A stretch of DNA of 64,000 nucleotides from Polyangiaceae bacterium (GCA_015075635.1 JABTUA010000001.1:806001-870000), one strand, 5' to 3'; shown: positions 1 through 8,581, counted from the stretch's first letter. Translations and numbers: made by a program. The notes: a model not told the origin generated them from the sequence alone.

Positions 1-937
1 TGGCGTACTCGCCGGATGCGTTGCGACGCAGGCGCGTGACCCGCGCGCCGTGCACGATGGGTCCGGGCAGCCGATCGGCGATGCCGCTGGCGATGGCGTC
101 GTTGCCACCCACGAGGTGGAAGCGCTCGTCGCTGGAGCCGAAGGGCTCGAAGCTCGAGCGCCGATCCAGGTGGAAGAACAGGAGCATGTTCAGGCAGCTC
201 TGCTCGCTGGGCTCGCGGCCGTATTCGGCGACATAGGCCTCGTTCATCACGGCCCGCGCCAGCGGCAGGTCGGGGCCGCGCGAAAGCAGGTACTCTTCCA
301 GGCTGGTGTGGTCGAGCAAGAGGTCCGCGGCGTTGTGACCGAAGAAGCTCGGCGCGCCCGAGATGGCCTGCAGATCGGGGCGCATGCGCGCGACCAGCAC
401 GCGAACCTGATCCACGACCTGCGCCTCGCTCCAGCGCTGTCCGAAGAAGTGGTAGGCGATCTCGCCGGGGGCTTTGGCCAAGTCCTCGCGGGCCAGCCCG
501 AGCTGCTGCGCGTAGCCGAGCATCAGCTTGTGCTGGTTGTCGATCAGCTCGCCGCCGTTCTCGGCGACTTGACCGGCGAAGCTGCGATTCGAGTACACGC
601 GGCCTCCCACGCGGCTCGAGTGCGCTTCGTAGATGGTGGCGCTCACACCGCGCGCGCGCAGCGCGTCCGCGCAGGCGAGCCCCGCGAGCCCGCCGCCCAG
701 GATGGCGATGCGGGCGTTGGTGCCGAACTTGCTCGCCGCCCGGACCTCGGGGACGACGCCGAGTAGCGCCGCGCTGCCCGCGGCGACGCCACCAAGGAAG
801 TCGCGGCGCGACAGGGCCGCGTGCTCACGCTCCGCGCGGAGAGCGAGCGCGGTCGCGGTCGAGAGCTTCCGTGCCTCGGCCTCGTGGCTCAGCCGAAGCG
901 CCCGTCGCACCGCATCGAACATCCGTGATCGCCCCAT
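1..937 (-). CDS. Tat-exported flavin amine oxidase (C-terminus cut off)
   Basis: Reads leftward from an ATG at 937 and runs off the window edge, so the C-terminus is missing (312 codons visible). Near residue 43 it has a twin-arginine motif (SRRDFLGG) followed by an Ala/Gly-rich hydrophobic stretch, the Tat signal expected for a cofactor-loaded exported enzyme. After this comes an FAD dinucleotide-binding fold (IAILGGGLAGLACADALR) and the next conserved motif of amine oxidases (YEAHSSRVGGRVYS). These are typical of flavin monoamine oxidases, which oxidise amines or amino acids with release of H2O2. The substrate cannot be told. The C-terminal FAD-contacting half would be needed to choose a subfamily. 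Confidence 0.85.
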   Translation of the reverse strand, partial: MGRSRMFDAVRRALRLSHEAEARKLSTATALALRAEREHAALSRRDFLGGVAAGSAALLGVVPEVRAASKFGTNARIAILGGGLAGLACADALRARGVSATIYEAHSSRVGGRVYSNRSFAGQVAENGGELIDNQHKLMLGYAQQLGLAREDLAKAPGEIAYHFFGQRWSEAQVVDQVRVLVARMRPDLQAISGAPSFFGHNAADLLLDHTSLEEYLLSRGPDLPLARAVMNEAYVAEYGREPSEQSCLNMLLFFHLDRRSSFEPFGSSDERFHLVGGNDAIASGIADRLPGPIVHGARVTRLRRNASGEYA

Positions 938-978
938 GGTCCCGTCTCCCGCGTTCCCGACTCGCCACCCCGGCCAGT

Positions 979-1011
979 CACACATTTGCATACATGAGCC
1001 GCAGGTGTGTG
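979..1011. promoter_or_regulatory. Imperfect inverted repeat in divergent upstream region
   Basis: Two 11-bp arms, CACACATTTGC and GCAGGTGTGTG, match at 9 of 11 positions as an inverted repeat with an 11-bp spacer. They lie between the divergent amine oxidase and alpha/beta hydrolase genes, in the locally AT-richer part of a gap of about 300 bp (938-1239). This could be an operator or simply chance. I see no clear gene, RNA or terminator elsewhere in the gap. Confidence 0.25.
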
Positions 1012-1239
1012 TAACCAACAAAAGCAGGGAAATCTCGCCCAAGTGACCGAGATCATGGGCGCACGAGTCGCCTTGCGGGCCCCGCCGGGCCTCGGCGACC
1101 GCTGATCGTCCGGCCTGTCACGCTCGGCCGCGCCGCCGCGATGGCGAAGCGTTGACGAAATCGCGGCCCGCTCGAATCGAGCGGGCCACACGTCGGCCGG
1201 CACCGCGTGCCCGCTTTGCACGCGACTCGGGAGGATCTC

Positions 1240-2079
1240 GTGGAGCAGAAGCATGCGCGCCGCCTGCGGCGCGTGAGTGCGGGAGTGTGCGCGCTGATCG
1301 GCGCGCTGAGCGTGGAGGCAACCGTCGCGGCCAAGCACGCGCCATCGCGTGGGACCGCGACGCCCGCGGCCGAGGCGCCGCTGCCGAGCGGTCCCGTCTA
1401 CCTGAACGACGAGCGCGGCACGCCCAACGTGCTCACGTACCCGGCGCGGCGCGCGAGCCCGAAGCCCCGCCCACCCATCGTGATGCTGCACGGCATGTGC
1501 GACGAGCCGGAGTGGGAGTGCCCCCACTTTGCCGGCGCGACCACGGAGCACGGCTTCCTCGTCTGCCCGCGCGCCAACCTGCGCTGCGACGGCGGCGGCT
1601 CCATCTGGTCGGGAGATCCGCGCTTCTCGGCGTCCATCGAGGCCAGCATCGCGCGGGTCGCCGCCGACTACCCAGCGCACGTGGACGCCGCGGCGGGCCG
1701 CACGCTGATCGGGTTCTCGCTGGGCGCGATCCGCGCCGTCGAGCTCGCGAACACGGGCGACGGCCGCTGGCGCAGCGTGATCGCCATCGGGGCCAAGGTC
1801 TACCCGCGCGCCGATCGCCTGCGGCGCGCCGGCGTGCAGCGCCTCGTGCTCGCGGCCGGCGACCACGACATGATGAAGTGGCACATGGTGGGCGAAGCGA
1901 AGAAGCTCGCCCGCGCCGGCTTCCCCGTGGCGTTCATGAGCATGGGCAAGGTCGGGCACACCTTCCCGAAGGACATCGAGCCGCGCATGAAGCGCGCTCT
2001 GGCCTGGGCCGACGGAGACGACTCCGCCTTCGTGCCCCGCGAGAAGGGCGAGCTCGCATTCACGCCGGAGCCGAAGTGA
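1240..2079 (+). CDS. Secreted alpha/beta hydrolase
   Basis: About 279 residues. A GTG at 1240 is preferred over the GTG at 1207 because GGGAGGA sits about 7 bases upstream and the product then starts with a basic stretch (KHARRLRR) and a hydrophobic segment, as in a signal peptide. The hydrolase fold shows an oxyanion-type strand and loop (IVMLHGMCDEP), a nucleophile elbow GFSLG with Ser as nucleophile, a late acid region (LVLAAGDHD) and a terminal catalytic His (GKVGHTFP). The order of these motifs fits the dienelactone hydrolase/esterase superfamily. Substrate unknown. The next gene starts 18 bp downstream and may be co-transcribed. Confidence 0.8.
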   Translation: MEQKHARRLRRVSAGVCALIGALSVEATVAAKHAPSRGTATPAAEAPLPSGPVYLNDERGTPNVLTYPARRASPKPRPPIVMLHGMCDEPEWECPHFAGATTEHGFLVCPRANLRCDGGGSIWSGDPRFSASIEASIARVAADYPAHVDAAAGRTLIGFSLGAIRAVELANTGDGRWRSVIAIGAKVYPRADRLRRAGVQRLVLAAGDHDMMKWHMVGEAKKLARAGFPVAFMSMGKVGHTFPKDIEPRMKRALAWADGDDSAFVPREKGELAFTPEPK

Positions 2080-2097
2080 GGCTACGCTCCTTCGCGC

Positions 2098-2697
2098 ATG
2101 GACGCGCGACGCTTCGCCCCCGCCACCGCCAGGAATCGCGAGCCCATCCTGGCCGTGCTCGAACGCACGGTGCCCCCTGGCGCACGCGTGCTCGAGATCG
2201 CGGCGGGCAGCGGCGAGCACGCCTGTTTCTTCGCCGAGCGACTGCCCGTCGCTGAGTGGCAGCCGACGGATCCCGATCCCGAGAGCCGCGCCAGCATCGA
2301 CGCCTGGCGCGCCCACTCCGGCGCCGCTCGCGTCGCGCCGGCGCTCGAGCTCGACGTGACGGCGCGCGTCTGGCCGGTGTCCCGCGCGGACTTCGTGCTG
2401 TGCGTGAACATGATCCACATCTCGCCCTGGGAGGCCACGTTCGGCCTGCTCTCGGGCTCCGCCAAGCTCCTCCCCACCGGCGGCGTGCTCGTCCTCTACG
2501 GGCCCTATCGGCGCTTCGGCGCGCACACCGCGTCCAGCAACGCCGACTTCGACGCCTCGCTGCGCGCCCGCGATCCGCGCTGGGGCGTGCGCGATCTGGA
2601 GGCCGTAGCGGCGGAAGCCGAGCGGGCGGGGTTCGCGCTCGACGAAGTGGTGGCGATGCCGGCCAACAACTTCTCCGTGGTGTTCCGCCGGAGCTAG
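2098..2697 (+). CDS. DUF938 family SAM-dependent methyltransferase
   Basis: 199 residues, close to the usual length of DUF938 proteins. The N-terminal ARNREPIL and the glycine-rich SAM-binding loop VLEIAAGSGEHACFFA are the family signature, followed by the acidic strand end (QPTDPDPES) and the motif FVLCVNMIHISPWEAT. The C-terminal part (GVRDLEAVAAEAERAGF...MPANNF) is also typical. The biological substrate of the family is unsettled, so I assign only a class I methyltransferase. Its stop codon overlaps that of the convergent DUF2277 gene. Confidence 0.85.
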   Translation: MDARRFAPATARNREPILAVLERTVPPGARVLEIAAGSGEHACFFAERLPVAEWQPTDPDPESRASIDAWRAHSGAARVAPALELDVTARVWPVSRADFVLCVNMIHISPWEATFGLLSGSAKLLPTGGVLVLYGPYRRFGAHTASSNADFDASLRARDPRWGVRDLEAVAAEAERAGFALDEVVAMPANNFSVVFRRS

Positions 2698-2963
2698 ACC
2701 GCAAAGCGTTTGGCCGCGCGAGCCTTGGCCTTTTCGCGCTCGACATCCCGGTTCTTGGGCGGAGCGTGAGTCGTCAGCTGACCCAGCAGGCGCGACGTCA
2801 CCTGCGCCACCTCGTCCACGGCGCGTTCGAACGCGGCCTGGTTCGCGCTCGCGGGACGCGTGGCTCCGCTGACCTTGCGCACGTACTGGAGCGCCGCGGC
2901 GCGGATCTCCTCCTCGGTGGTGGGCGGCTCGAAGTTGAAGAGCGGGCGGATGTTGCGGCACAT
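2694..2963 (-). CDS. DUF2277 family protein
   Basis: 89 residues beginning MCRNIRPLFNFEPP and continuing with an EEIRAAALQYVRKVSG helix. This is the characteristic N-terminus of DUF2277, small cytosolic proteins widespread in actinobacteria and myxobacteria with no established function. The conserved Cys2 and the RNIRPL stretch suggest a ligand or metal role, but that is inference. The C-terminus is highly basic (PKNRDVEREKAKARAAKR). The gene converges on the methyltransferase and their stop codons overlap (CTAG). Confidence 0.85.
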   Translation of the reverse strand: MCRNIRPLFNFEPPTTEEEIRAAALQYVRKVSGATRPASANQAAFERAVDEVAQVTSRLLGQLTTHAPPKNRDVEREKAKARAAKRFAV

Positions 2964-3063
2964 GGCCCGCGGAGCGTACCAGGGCGCGTTTCCAGCCGAA
3001 ATCACCGGGCACTTCCGGTTTTCGCGGCGCCCCTGTAACGTGGATCGCTCGCGGAGGGATCGC

Positions 3064-3528
3064 ATGAAGCTGAACCGTGAACAGTTCCTCGCTGCCGCGC
3101 TCGCCCTGTCGGCGACCGCGGGCGGCTGCAAGCTCGGAGCCAAGAGCGACGACGTCGCGGCACAAGCGTCGCCGGAGTCCCCACAGCAGGCGCAGCCGGG
3201 CACGCCGGCAGCGGCCGCGCCCGCCGTCGAAGGCGCCGGGTCGGGCATCGCCGACCCCGAGGCCAACAAGGCCCGAGATCAGGCGGGCGCGTCGGAGCGC
3301 GGGACGGCGACCGGAAGCGGCATCCAGTCGAAGGGCCTGGTCAAAGCGCCGGCCGCCGAAGGGACGGCGCCGACCAAGGAGATCGCCTCACCCACCAAGG
3401 AGGTCGTCTCGCCGACCAAGGAAGTCGTCTCGCCGACCAAGGAGGTCGTCTCGCCGACCAAAGAGAAGCTCCCCGCGCCAACCTCCGAATACGCGAAGAA
3501 GCCGCCGGCTCCAACCAAAGAGCTCTGA
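3064..3528 (+). CDS. Putative lipoprotein with SPTKEVV repeats
   Basis: 154 residues from an ATG with GGAGGG about 5 bases upstream. The N-terminus is a signal peptide (KLNREQFLAAALALSATAGGC) with a weak lipobox ending AGGC, so lipidation at Cys20 is likely but not certain. The mature part is low-complexity and Ala/Pro-rich, with a run of 7-residue repeats (three SPTKEVV copies, flanked by variants APTKEIA and SPTKEKL) encoded by about 21-bp DNA repeats near 3370-3475. There is no recognisable domain. It is probably an envelope-exposed or spacer protein. Confidence 0.7.
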   Translation: MKLNREQFLAAALALSATAGGCKLGAKSDDVAAQASPESPQQAQPGTPAAAAPAVEGAGSGIADPEANKARDQAGASERGTATGSGIQSKGLVKAPAAEGTAPTKEIASPTKEVVSPTKEVVSPTKEVVSPTKEKLPAPTSEYAKKPPAPTKEL

Positions 3529-3537
3529 GCGCGCGCT

Positions 3538-3685
3538 GGCGGAGGAGAAGGGATTCGCTGCTGGGAGCGGAGCGACCACACATGAGAATCCCGGCGACGA
3601 CGCCGAGCATCGGCGGAGGAGAAGGGATTCGCTGCTGGGAGCGGAGCGACCACACATGAGAATCCCGGCGACGACGCCGAGCATC
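3538..3685 (-). repeat. Two tandem 74-bp repeats carrying the tRNA-Ser 3' end (rtT-like)
   Basis: Two 74-bp copies (3538-3611 and 3612-3685), identical as read, follow the tRNA-Ser gene in its direction of transcription. Each copy begins on the plus strand with the same 20 bp that form the 3' end of the tRNA (T-arm 3' half plus acceptor, then GCC), so this segment occurs three times at a 74-bp period. The remaining 54 bp are a linker that contains CGGCG-ACGA-CGCCG and a GGGATTC/GAATCCC pairing possibility. The arrangement resembles the rtT repeats downstream of E. coli tyrT. Confidence 0.9.
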
Positions 3686-3687
3686 GG

Positions 3688-3772
3688 CGGAGGAGAAGGG
3701 ATTCGAACCCCTGGTGGGTTGCCCCACGGCGGTTTTCAAAACCGCTGCCTTAGACCACTCGGCCACTCCTCC
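3688..3772 (-). tRNA. tRNA-Ser(UGA)
   Basis: Read on the minus strand, the acceptor arms are GGAGGAG and CTCCTCC with discriminator G. The anticodon stem is GCGGT/ACCGC around the loop TTTGAAA, giving anticodon TGA, which reads UCA/UCG-type serine codons. A long variable arm and a canonical T-loop (GGTTCGAATCC) complete the class II tRNA structure of about 85 nt. CCA is not encoded; the next bases are CC followed by G. Its 3' end is duplicated twice just downstream. Confidence 0.95.
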
Positions 3773-3822
3773 GGAGGTCTGCCGAAGCTAGCACGGCAAG
3801 CGAGTTCGCCTAGGCTCCCGGC

Positions 3823-4158
3823 ATGCGAACGACAATCCCGCTCGCGTTGCTGCTCGCTTCTTGCGGGGGCGGCGCGAAGTTCCAGATGCTCGAGACTCCG
3901 TGGTCGGCGAGCGACGATGCCACCGCGCGGCTGACGCGTGGCGCGGCGGCGCTGGGCTGCCAGGCCTCGCCACCGGACTCGACCGGCGAGCTCGAGATCC
4001 AGTGCCCGGAGGGCAAGCCCAAGCCGGGGGCGGACTCCGGGAGCCTGCGCATCGGTCCGAGCGCCGAGGACGAGCAGCTCCTGGCGATGTGCAACGACGG
4101 GCTCGCCGAGGGCTGCGCGGAGACCCTGAAGGCGATCTGGGAAGCCGGCGCGCGCTGA
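3823..4158 (+). CDS. Small lipoprotein of unknown function
   Basis: 111 residues with a short lipoprotein signal peptide (MRTTIPLALLLASC; lipobox LASC, lipidated Cys14). The mature domain has three further cysteines in its second half (QCPEG, AMCNDG, GCAET) and no family that I recognise. It starts 50 bp after the 5' end of the divergently transcribed tRNA-Ser. The stop is 2 bp from the convergent OsmC gene. Confidence 0.7.
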   Translation: MRTTIPLALLLASCGGGAKFQMLETPWSASDDATARLTRGAAALGCQASPPDSTGELEIQCPEGKPKPGADSGSLRIGPSAEDEQLLAMCNDGLAEGCAETLKAIWEAGAR

Positions 4159-4160
4159 CG

Positions 4161-4559
4161 TCAGCCGAGCGCGCTCTCGATGCGGATCTCTCCGCTCAGC
4201 GTCTTGTGCACGGGGCACTTGTTCGCGATCTCGAGCAGCCGCGCGCGCTGCTCGTCGTCCAGGGGCCCGTGCAGCGCGACGGTGCGCTGAATGACGAACG
4301 CCTCGCCACGCGTCGCGCTGAGCTTCACCTCCACCCGCTCGAGCGGCCAGCCCTTGCGTTCGGCGTACATCTTCAGGGTCATCGAGGTGCAAGCGCCGAG
4401 CCCAGCTAGCAAGAGCTCGTGGGGGGCCAGGCCGGCGTCGTCGCCGCCGACGGCCCTGGGCTCGTCGGCGACCACCTCGATGCCCGGCGCGCCGGCGACG
4501 CGAACCTGCTGTTGGAACTTCCCGCGCGCGGTGGAGACGCTGACTTCGCGTAGGCTCAT
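4161..4559 (-). CDS. OsmC family protein (YhfA-like)
   Basis: 132 residues from the ATG at 4559. An upstream extension is possible in frame, but OsmC-like sequence begins at MSLREVSV. The conserved [29 protein letters not shown] carries the first redox cysteine, and [11 protein letters not shown] carries the second. CPVHKTL is typical of the YhfA branch rather than Ohr. OsmC/Ohr proteins reduce organic hydroperoxides through this cysteine pair; YhfA members have an unproven substrate. It sits alone between two lipoprotein genes. Confidence 0.88.
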   Translation of the reverse strand: MSLREVSVSTARGKFQQQVRVAGAPGIEVVADEPRAVGGDDAGLAPHELLLAGLGACTSMTLKMYAERKGWPLERVEVKLSATRGEAFVIQRTVALHGPLDDEQRARLLEIANKCPVHKTLSGEIRIESALG

Positions 4560-4712
4560 CGCGAGGGTATCTAGCGGCGGAGGTCGCTCGGCGCAAAGCT
4601 CCAGTGCCAGAGACCAGGGCATCGTCCCGTCCAAGAGCCAGTGCGAGCATTGCGGGGCGCCGAGCTCGCCGGGTCACTCGCGCCAGTAGGCGAAAGGCGT
4701 ACACTCACCGGC

Positions 4713-6080
4713 ATGACGGCATCGAGGCGACTCGTGATGGCGCTCTGCCTCTCACTCGCGGCGGCCAGCGCGTGCGGCGGCGACGACGACGGCGGCACCG
4801 CCTCCAACGCCGGCGGCACGAGCGGCAGCGCCAGCGGCGGCGGCTCCGCGGCGGGCGGAGCGGGCGGCAGCAGCGCGAGCGGCGGCGGCATCGGCATCGG
4901 CGGCAGCGGTGGCGGCGTGAGCTGCCCCGGCGGCAAGAAGACCACGGTGAGCGGCACCATCTACGCTCCCACCAAGGTCTCGCCGGATCCTCTGCCGAAC
5001 GTCGCTGTCTATGTGCCCGCCGGAGCCGTTAAGCCCTTCGACCCGGAGGTCGCGTGCGTGCGCTGCGGGGAGGAGAGCCCCTCGGTCACGCGCACGGTGA
5101 GCAAGAGCGACGGCAGCTTCGTGCTCGAGAACGTGCCCGCTGGCACGGACGTGACACTGGTGCTCCAGGCCGGGCGCTGGCGGCGACAGATCAAGGTGCC
5201 GACCGTGACCGCCTGCGAAGACACCAAGCTCGCCGCCGAGCAGACGCGACTGCCGCGTAACCAGAGCGAGGGCGACATCCCCAAGATGGCGCTGCAGACG
5301 GGCTACGTGGACGGGCTCGAGTGCCTGCTCACCAAGATCCTCGATCCCGCCGAGCTCACCGCACCGAGCGGCAGCGGGCGCGTGCACCTCTTCAAGGGCA
5401 GCGGCGCTGACGCGAGCCCGGCGCTGCCCGCGTCGAGCACGCTGTGGGGCGACCCGGAGAAGCTCGACGACTACGACGTTGTGTTCTTCCCCTGCGACTT
5501 CACCAGCTCGTCCACCGAGCCGGCGATGCCGCCGAGTGCGGTCGCGAACCTGAAGGCGTACGTGGACGTGGGCGGCCGGCTGTTTCTGACCCACGGCGGG
5601 GGCAAGTGGCTGAAGGAGAACAGCCCCGCGCCCTACCCGGGCATCGCGCAGTTCAACAACCAGCCGGACCCGACCTCGCCGCTCGCGTCCCTGGTGGACA
5701 CCTCGTTCCCCAAGGGCCAGATCTTCGCGGAGTGGCTGGTGGCGGTCGGCGTCAGCACCACCCTTGGCCAAATCGCGGTGGAGAGCGCGCAGTGGTACGT
5801 GGACTCCGTCGCGGCGCCGGCGCAACGCTGGATCCATTCGCCTTCGCCGGTGACGGTGCAGCACTTCACCTTCAACACGCCGATCGGAGCGGCGGAGAAG
5901 GATCAGTGCGGGCGCATCCTGTTCAGCAACTTCCACGTCAAGGCGCCGCCGTCGAACGCCACCTACCCGGCGCACTGCACCGACGTCGACAAGCCCCTCA
6001 CCACCAACGAGAAGGTGATCGAGTTCATGCTCTTCGATACCACCGGCTGCGTGCAGTCTGACAAGGATCCGGTGAAGTAG
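4713..6080 (+). CDS. Gly/Ser-rich lipoprotein with carboxypeptidase-like regulatory domain
   Basis: 455 residues from the ATG at 4713. Signal peptide (TASRRLVMALCLSLAAASAC) with lipobox ASAC, then DDD and a Gly/Ser linker of about 55 residues, a pattern common in myxobacterial surface lipoproteins. Next comes an Ig-like carboxypeptidase regulatory domain at about residues 75-170 (TTVSGTIYAPTKVSPDPLPNVAVYVP...SDGSFVLENVPAGTDVTLVLQAG). The C-terminal 270 residues resemble a flavodoxin- or glutamine-amidotransferase-like fold (YDVVFFPCDF, GGRLFLTHGGGKWL). No catalytic residues can be assigned. It is likely an outer-membrane-anchored surface protein. Confidence 0.75.
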   Translation: MTASRRLVMALCLSLAAASACGGDDDGGTASNAGGTSGSASGGGSAAGGAGGSSASGGGIGIGGSGGGVSCPGGKKTTVSGTIYAPTKVSPDPLPNVAVYVPAGAVKPFDPEVACVRCGEESPSVTRTVSKSDGSFVLENVPAGTDVTLVLQAGRWRRQIKVPTVTACEDTKLAAEQTRLPRNQSEGDIPKMALQTGYVDGLECLLTKILDPAELTAPSGSGRVHLFKGSGADASPALPASSTLWGDPEKLDDYDVVFFPCDFTSSSTEPAMPPSAVANLKAYVDVGGRLFLTHGGGKWLKENSPAPYPGIAQFNNQPDPTSPLASLVDTSFPKGQIFAEWLVAVGVSTTLGQIAVESAQWYVDSVAAPAQRWIHSPSPVTVQHFTFNTPIGAAEKDQCGRILFSNFHVKAPPSNATYPAHCTDVDKPLTTNEKVIEFMLFDTTGCVQSDKDPVK

Positions 6081-6131
6081 CGTCGGACACCATTGTAGCC
6101 CGGCGGCGCGCGGTCTAGCGTCGAGACTCAC

Positions 6132-6629
6132 ATGGCAAAGCTCGAGCAAGTGATCATGACGGCCGGGCTGGTTCTGTTGGCCAGCCTGGCGTGCAAGAAG
6201 GGCGGCGACGACTACAAGGGCATGACGAAGGTCACCCTTTCTACGCCGGTTCGGGGAGAGATCATGCTGCCCGCTTCCCACTCCAACGCGCCATCCAACG
6301 TCTCCGCGACTTTCGAGGGCAAGGTGAACGAGGGTCGCGGCTCCTGGACGGTCGTGGTGCGTTCCGCCGAGGCTGCGCCGGCCGACCTGGAGGCAGCGAG
6401 CGAGCGCGTGAAGAACCGGGGGACGTTCGAGCGACCATTCAAAGGGACGAAGCTGGGCGACGGCGACTTCCTCGTCCCGTCTGCCTCGAGTGAGGGCGTT
6501 TCGTACCCGGAGAACTTCACTCGGTTCGTCGCCGGGGCCGAGGTCTGGTGCAACACCTACGGTATTCCCACCGAGGACACCCGGCCGATGCTCGAGAAGG
6601 CATGCCGCTCGTTCAAGCTGTCGAAGTGA
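6132..6629 (+). CDS. Lipoprotein of unknown function
   Basis: 165 residues. The signal sequence MTAGLVLLASLAC has a clear lipobox (SLAC); translation could start at the ATG at 6132 or at the in-frame ATG at 6156, and neither has a strong ribosome site. The mature part begins KKGGDDYKG and is a compact beta-rich domain of about 130 residues with a pair of late cysteines (VWCNTYG, KACRSF). I do not recognise the family. It lies 50 bp after another lipoprotein gene on the same strand. Confidence 0.65.
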   Translation: MAKLEQVIMTAGLVLLASLACKKGGDDYKGMTKVTLSTPVRGEIMLPASHSNAPSNVSATFEGKVNEGRGSWTVVVRSAEAAPADLEAASERVKNRGTFERPFKGTKLGDGDFLVPSASSEGVSYPENFTRFVAGAEVWCNTYGIPTEDTRPMLEKACRSFKLSK

Positions 6630-6644
6630 CGCGCGGTCCGCGCC

Positions 6645-8468
6645 TCACTGAATCAACCCGCTCACGTCCACCCGCCCCGTCGCCTTCTTCTTCAATCGCG
6701 TCTCGAGCTCGGCGGCGAACGGGTGCTCCGGGTCCAGGCTGCGCAGATCCTCCAGGAGCTCACCCACGCTCTCGCGATCGCCGAGCGAGGCGAGCACCGT
6801 GGCCTGCTCCCGGGCGCGCACGCCGAGCATGGTCAGGGTGGCGCGGTCCTTGTGCTCGGGGGTCTGCGCCGCGTCGAGCACACGCTTGAAGGGACGGCGT
6901 CCCTTCTCCAGGGCGGCGGTGCGATCGGAGCGGCCGTAGGCGTGAGGCGCGAAGCGCAGCCAGAAGGGCTTGGGGATCAGGTGATCGACCAGGCGCTTGT
7001 CCCAGCTCGGATCGAGCTCGACGTAGAGAGGGCGCGCGTCGGCCAGGCTGGAGAGCGCGTTCTCGCTGGGCTTGCCGTTCACTGCCATGTCGCGGATCAG
7101 CGGCGCGAGCGCGGGCTCCATGCCGACGAGCTTGCTGGCGACGGAGCCCTTGCCGAGCAGCGGCAGCGGGACGACCACCACGTCGGGTCGCTCGCCGCGG
7201 GCGACGCGGGCGGCCCACAAGCGCCAGGCCACGGTCTCGGAGCGCACCAGCAACAGGCTCCGGTGTGGCAAACCGCCGAGCGCCTCGTCGGTCCAGACCT
7301 CGGCGGCGTTCTGCGTGGTGCGATCGGCGGGGAAGCCGGAGTCCTCACCGGTGACCAGCACCAGCGTGAAGTCGAAGGCGACGAGCAGCGCCGCCGCGTA
7401 GCGCGCGAACGGCAGCTCCGAGCGCTGCAAGGCGACCGCGGCGCTGTGGATGCCGAGGGCCGCGGCCGCGGCCAGGGCCACGACCGCGAGCAGGCGGACC
7501 GGCGCCAGGGGATCGACCGACAGCAGACCGCCCCGGCTGGCGGGGAAGACCACGTCGGCCACGACCAGGGCGGCGAGGGGAACGGCGATCCAGCGCGTGC
7601 GCGCGCGGGTGAGGCCCCAACCCAGGCCGCCGAGGGCCAAGATGCAGGCGATGAGACCGACCTCGGCGAACCAGGTCGAGAGCACACCGCTGCGCTCGGC
7701 GGCTGCATCGAGCCCGGCGACGCTGGCGCTCGAGAGCGTGTACCCGAGGTGAACCCACGCGCGGGCTGCGAAGGGACGAACCGCGATCGGGATCGCGCAC
7801 AGCGCGATGAGCGCCAGCGCGCCGCTCGCCGCGAGCGCCAGGCCGCGCCTCGGCGGCACCTCTCCCAGCGCGAACACCTGCGCGGCGAGGGCGACCAGGA
7901 GCGCGGCGCCAGCGGCGTGGCTCTCCATCGTGGTCAGGCCGACGAAAGCGCCGAAGCCGAGCCAGACCCGCGCGTCGCGGGTGTCGGCGCTGGGGCGGAG
8001 GAGCAAGCCGCCTAGCACCAGGGCGGCGGCCAACGTCGAGCCCCCGGCGATGGTGCCCTCGAGCTGCCAGGTCGGCGCCAGCGTCGCGGTCAGCGCGGCA
8101 GCGAAGGCCAGGAACGGCGTGAGCCGAGGCGTCGAGGCGTTCTGCTCGAGCAGGCGCGCCGCGAGCGCGAAAGCCAAGCGCGCCGCGAGCGCCAGACAGA
8201 GCGCGCTCGGCAACGCCGCCCGGAAGACGCGCCCGCCGATGGGCAGGAGCGACGCCGCCTGCATCAGCACGCTGGAGAGCGTGCCCTCGCCGCCGATGGG
8301 CACCAGACCGAGCGCGCGGACCACCGGCAGATCGTCCCGCCACTGCGTGAAGGTGCTGGTGCGAGCGAGCGTCACGAACAGCGGGACCGCGAAGGCCAGC
8401 CACCCGAGCAGCGGGTAGAGCCAATGCCGCTCCGGACGGATCAGCGGGGGGGCGTCGCGGGGGCTCAC
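6645..8468 (-). CDS. Polytopic membrane protein, DUF2723-like
   Basis: 607 residues. The first 400 contain about ten hydrophobic segments, beginning YPLLGWLAFAVPLFVTLARTSTF and ending YAAALLVAFDFTLVLVTG. The last 200 are a soluble domain with a helical C-terminus rich in charged repeats (LLEDLRSLDPEHPFAAELETRLKKK). The N-terminal DDLPVV and multi-span topology recall DUF2723/GT-C glycosyltransferase-like proteins, which use lipid-linked sugars at the membrane, but I see no decisive catalytic motif. It is transcribed divergently from aspS. Confidence 0.6.
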   Translation of the reverse strand: MSPRDAPPLIRPERHWLYPLLGWLAFAVPLFVTLARTSTFTQWRDDLPVVRALGLVPIGGEGTLSSVLMQAASLLPIGGRVFRAALPSALCLALAARLAFALAARLLEQNASTPRLTPFLAFAAALTATLAPTWQLEGTIAGGSTLAAALVLGGLLLRPSADTRDARVWLGFGAFVGLTTMESHAAGAALLVALAAQVFALGEVPPRRGLALAASGALALIALCAIPIAVRPFAARAWVHLGYTLSSASVAGLDAAAERSGVLSTWFAEVGLIACILALGGLGWGLTRARTRWIAVPLAALVVADVVFPASRGGLLSVDPLAPVRLLAVVALAAAAALGIHSAAVALQRSELPFARYAAALLVAFDFTLVLVTGEDSGFPADRTTQNAAEVWTDEALGGLPHRSLLLVRSETVAWRLWAARVARGERPDVVVVPLPLLGKGSVASKLVGMEPALAPLIRDMAVNGKPSENALSSLADARPLYVELDPSWDKRLVDHLIPKPFWLRFAPHAYGRSDRTAALEKGRRPFKRVLDAAQTPEHKDRATLTMLGVRAREQATVLASLGDRESVGELLEDLRSLDPEHPFAAELETRLKKKATGRVDVSGLIQ

Positions 8469-8581
8469 CCCGGGAGCGTTACGATGCGCGGGGAAATAGG
8501 CCCAATTTCCGGAACATGCCTGCCGACTTGGGCCCTGGGGCGGGGCCGCGCTAAAAGCGGTGCCCCCCGAAAGGACTGCCC

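Noticed and set aside
3538..3685. Further tRNA genes in the repeats
   Set aside because: Only the last 20 bases of the tRNA are repeated; no D-arm or anticodon arm is present.
3668..3690. Simple att site of an integrated phage
   Set aside because: No integrase or phage genes lie within the window next to the tRNA. A past event cannot be excluded, but there is no direct evidence.
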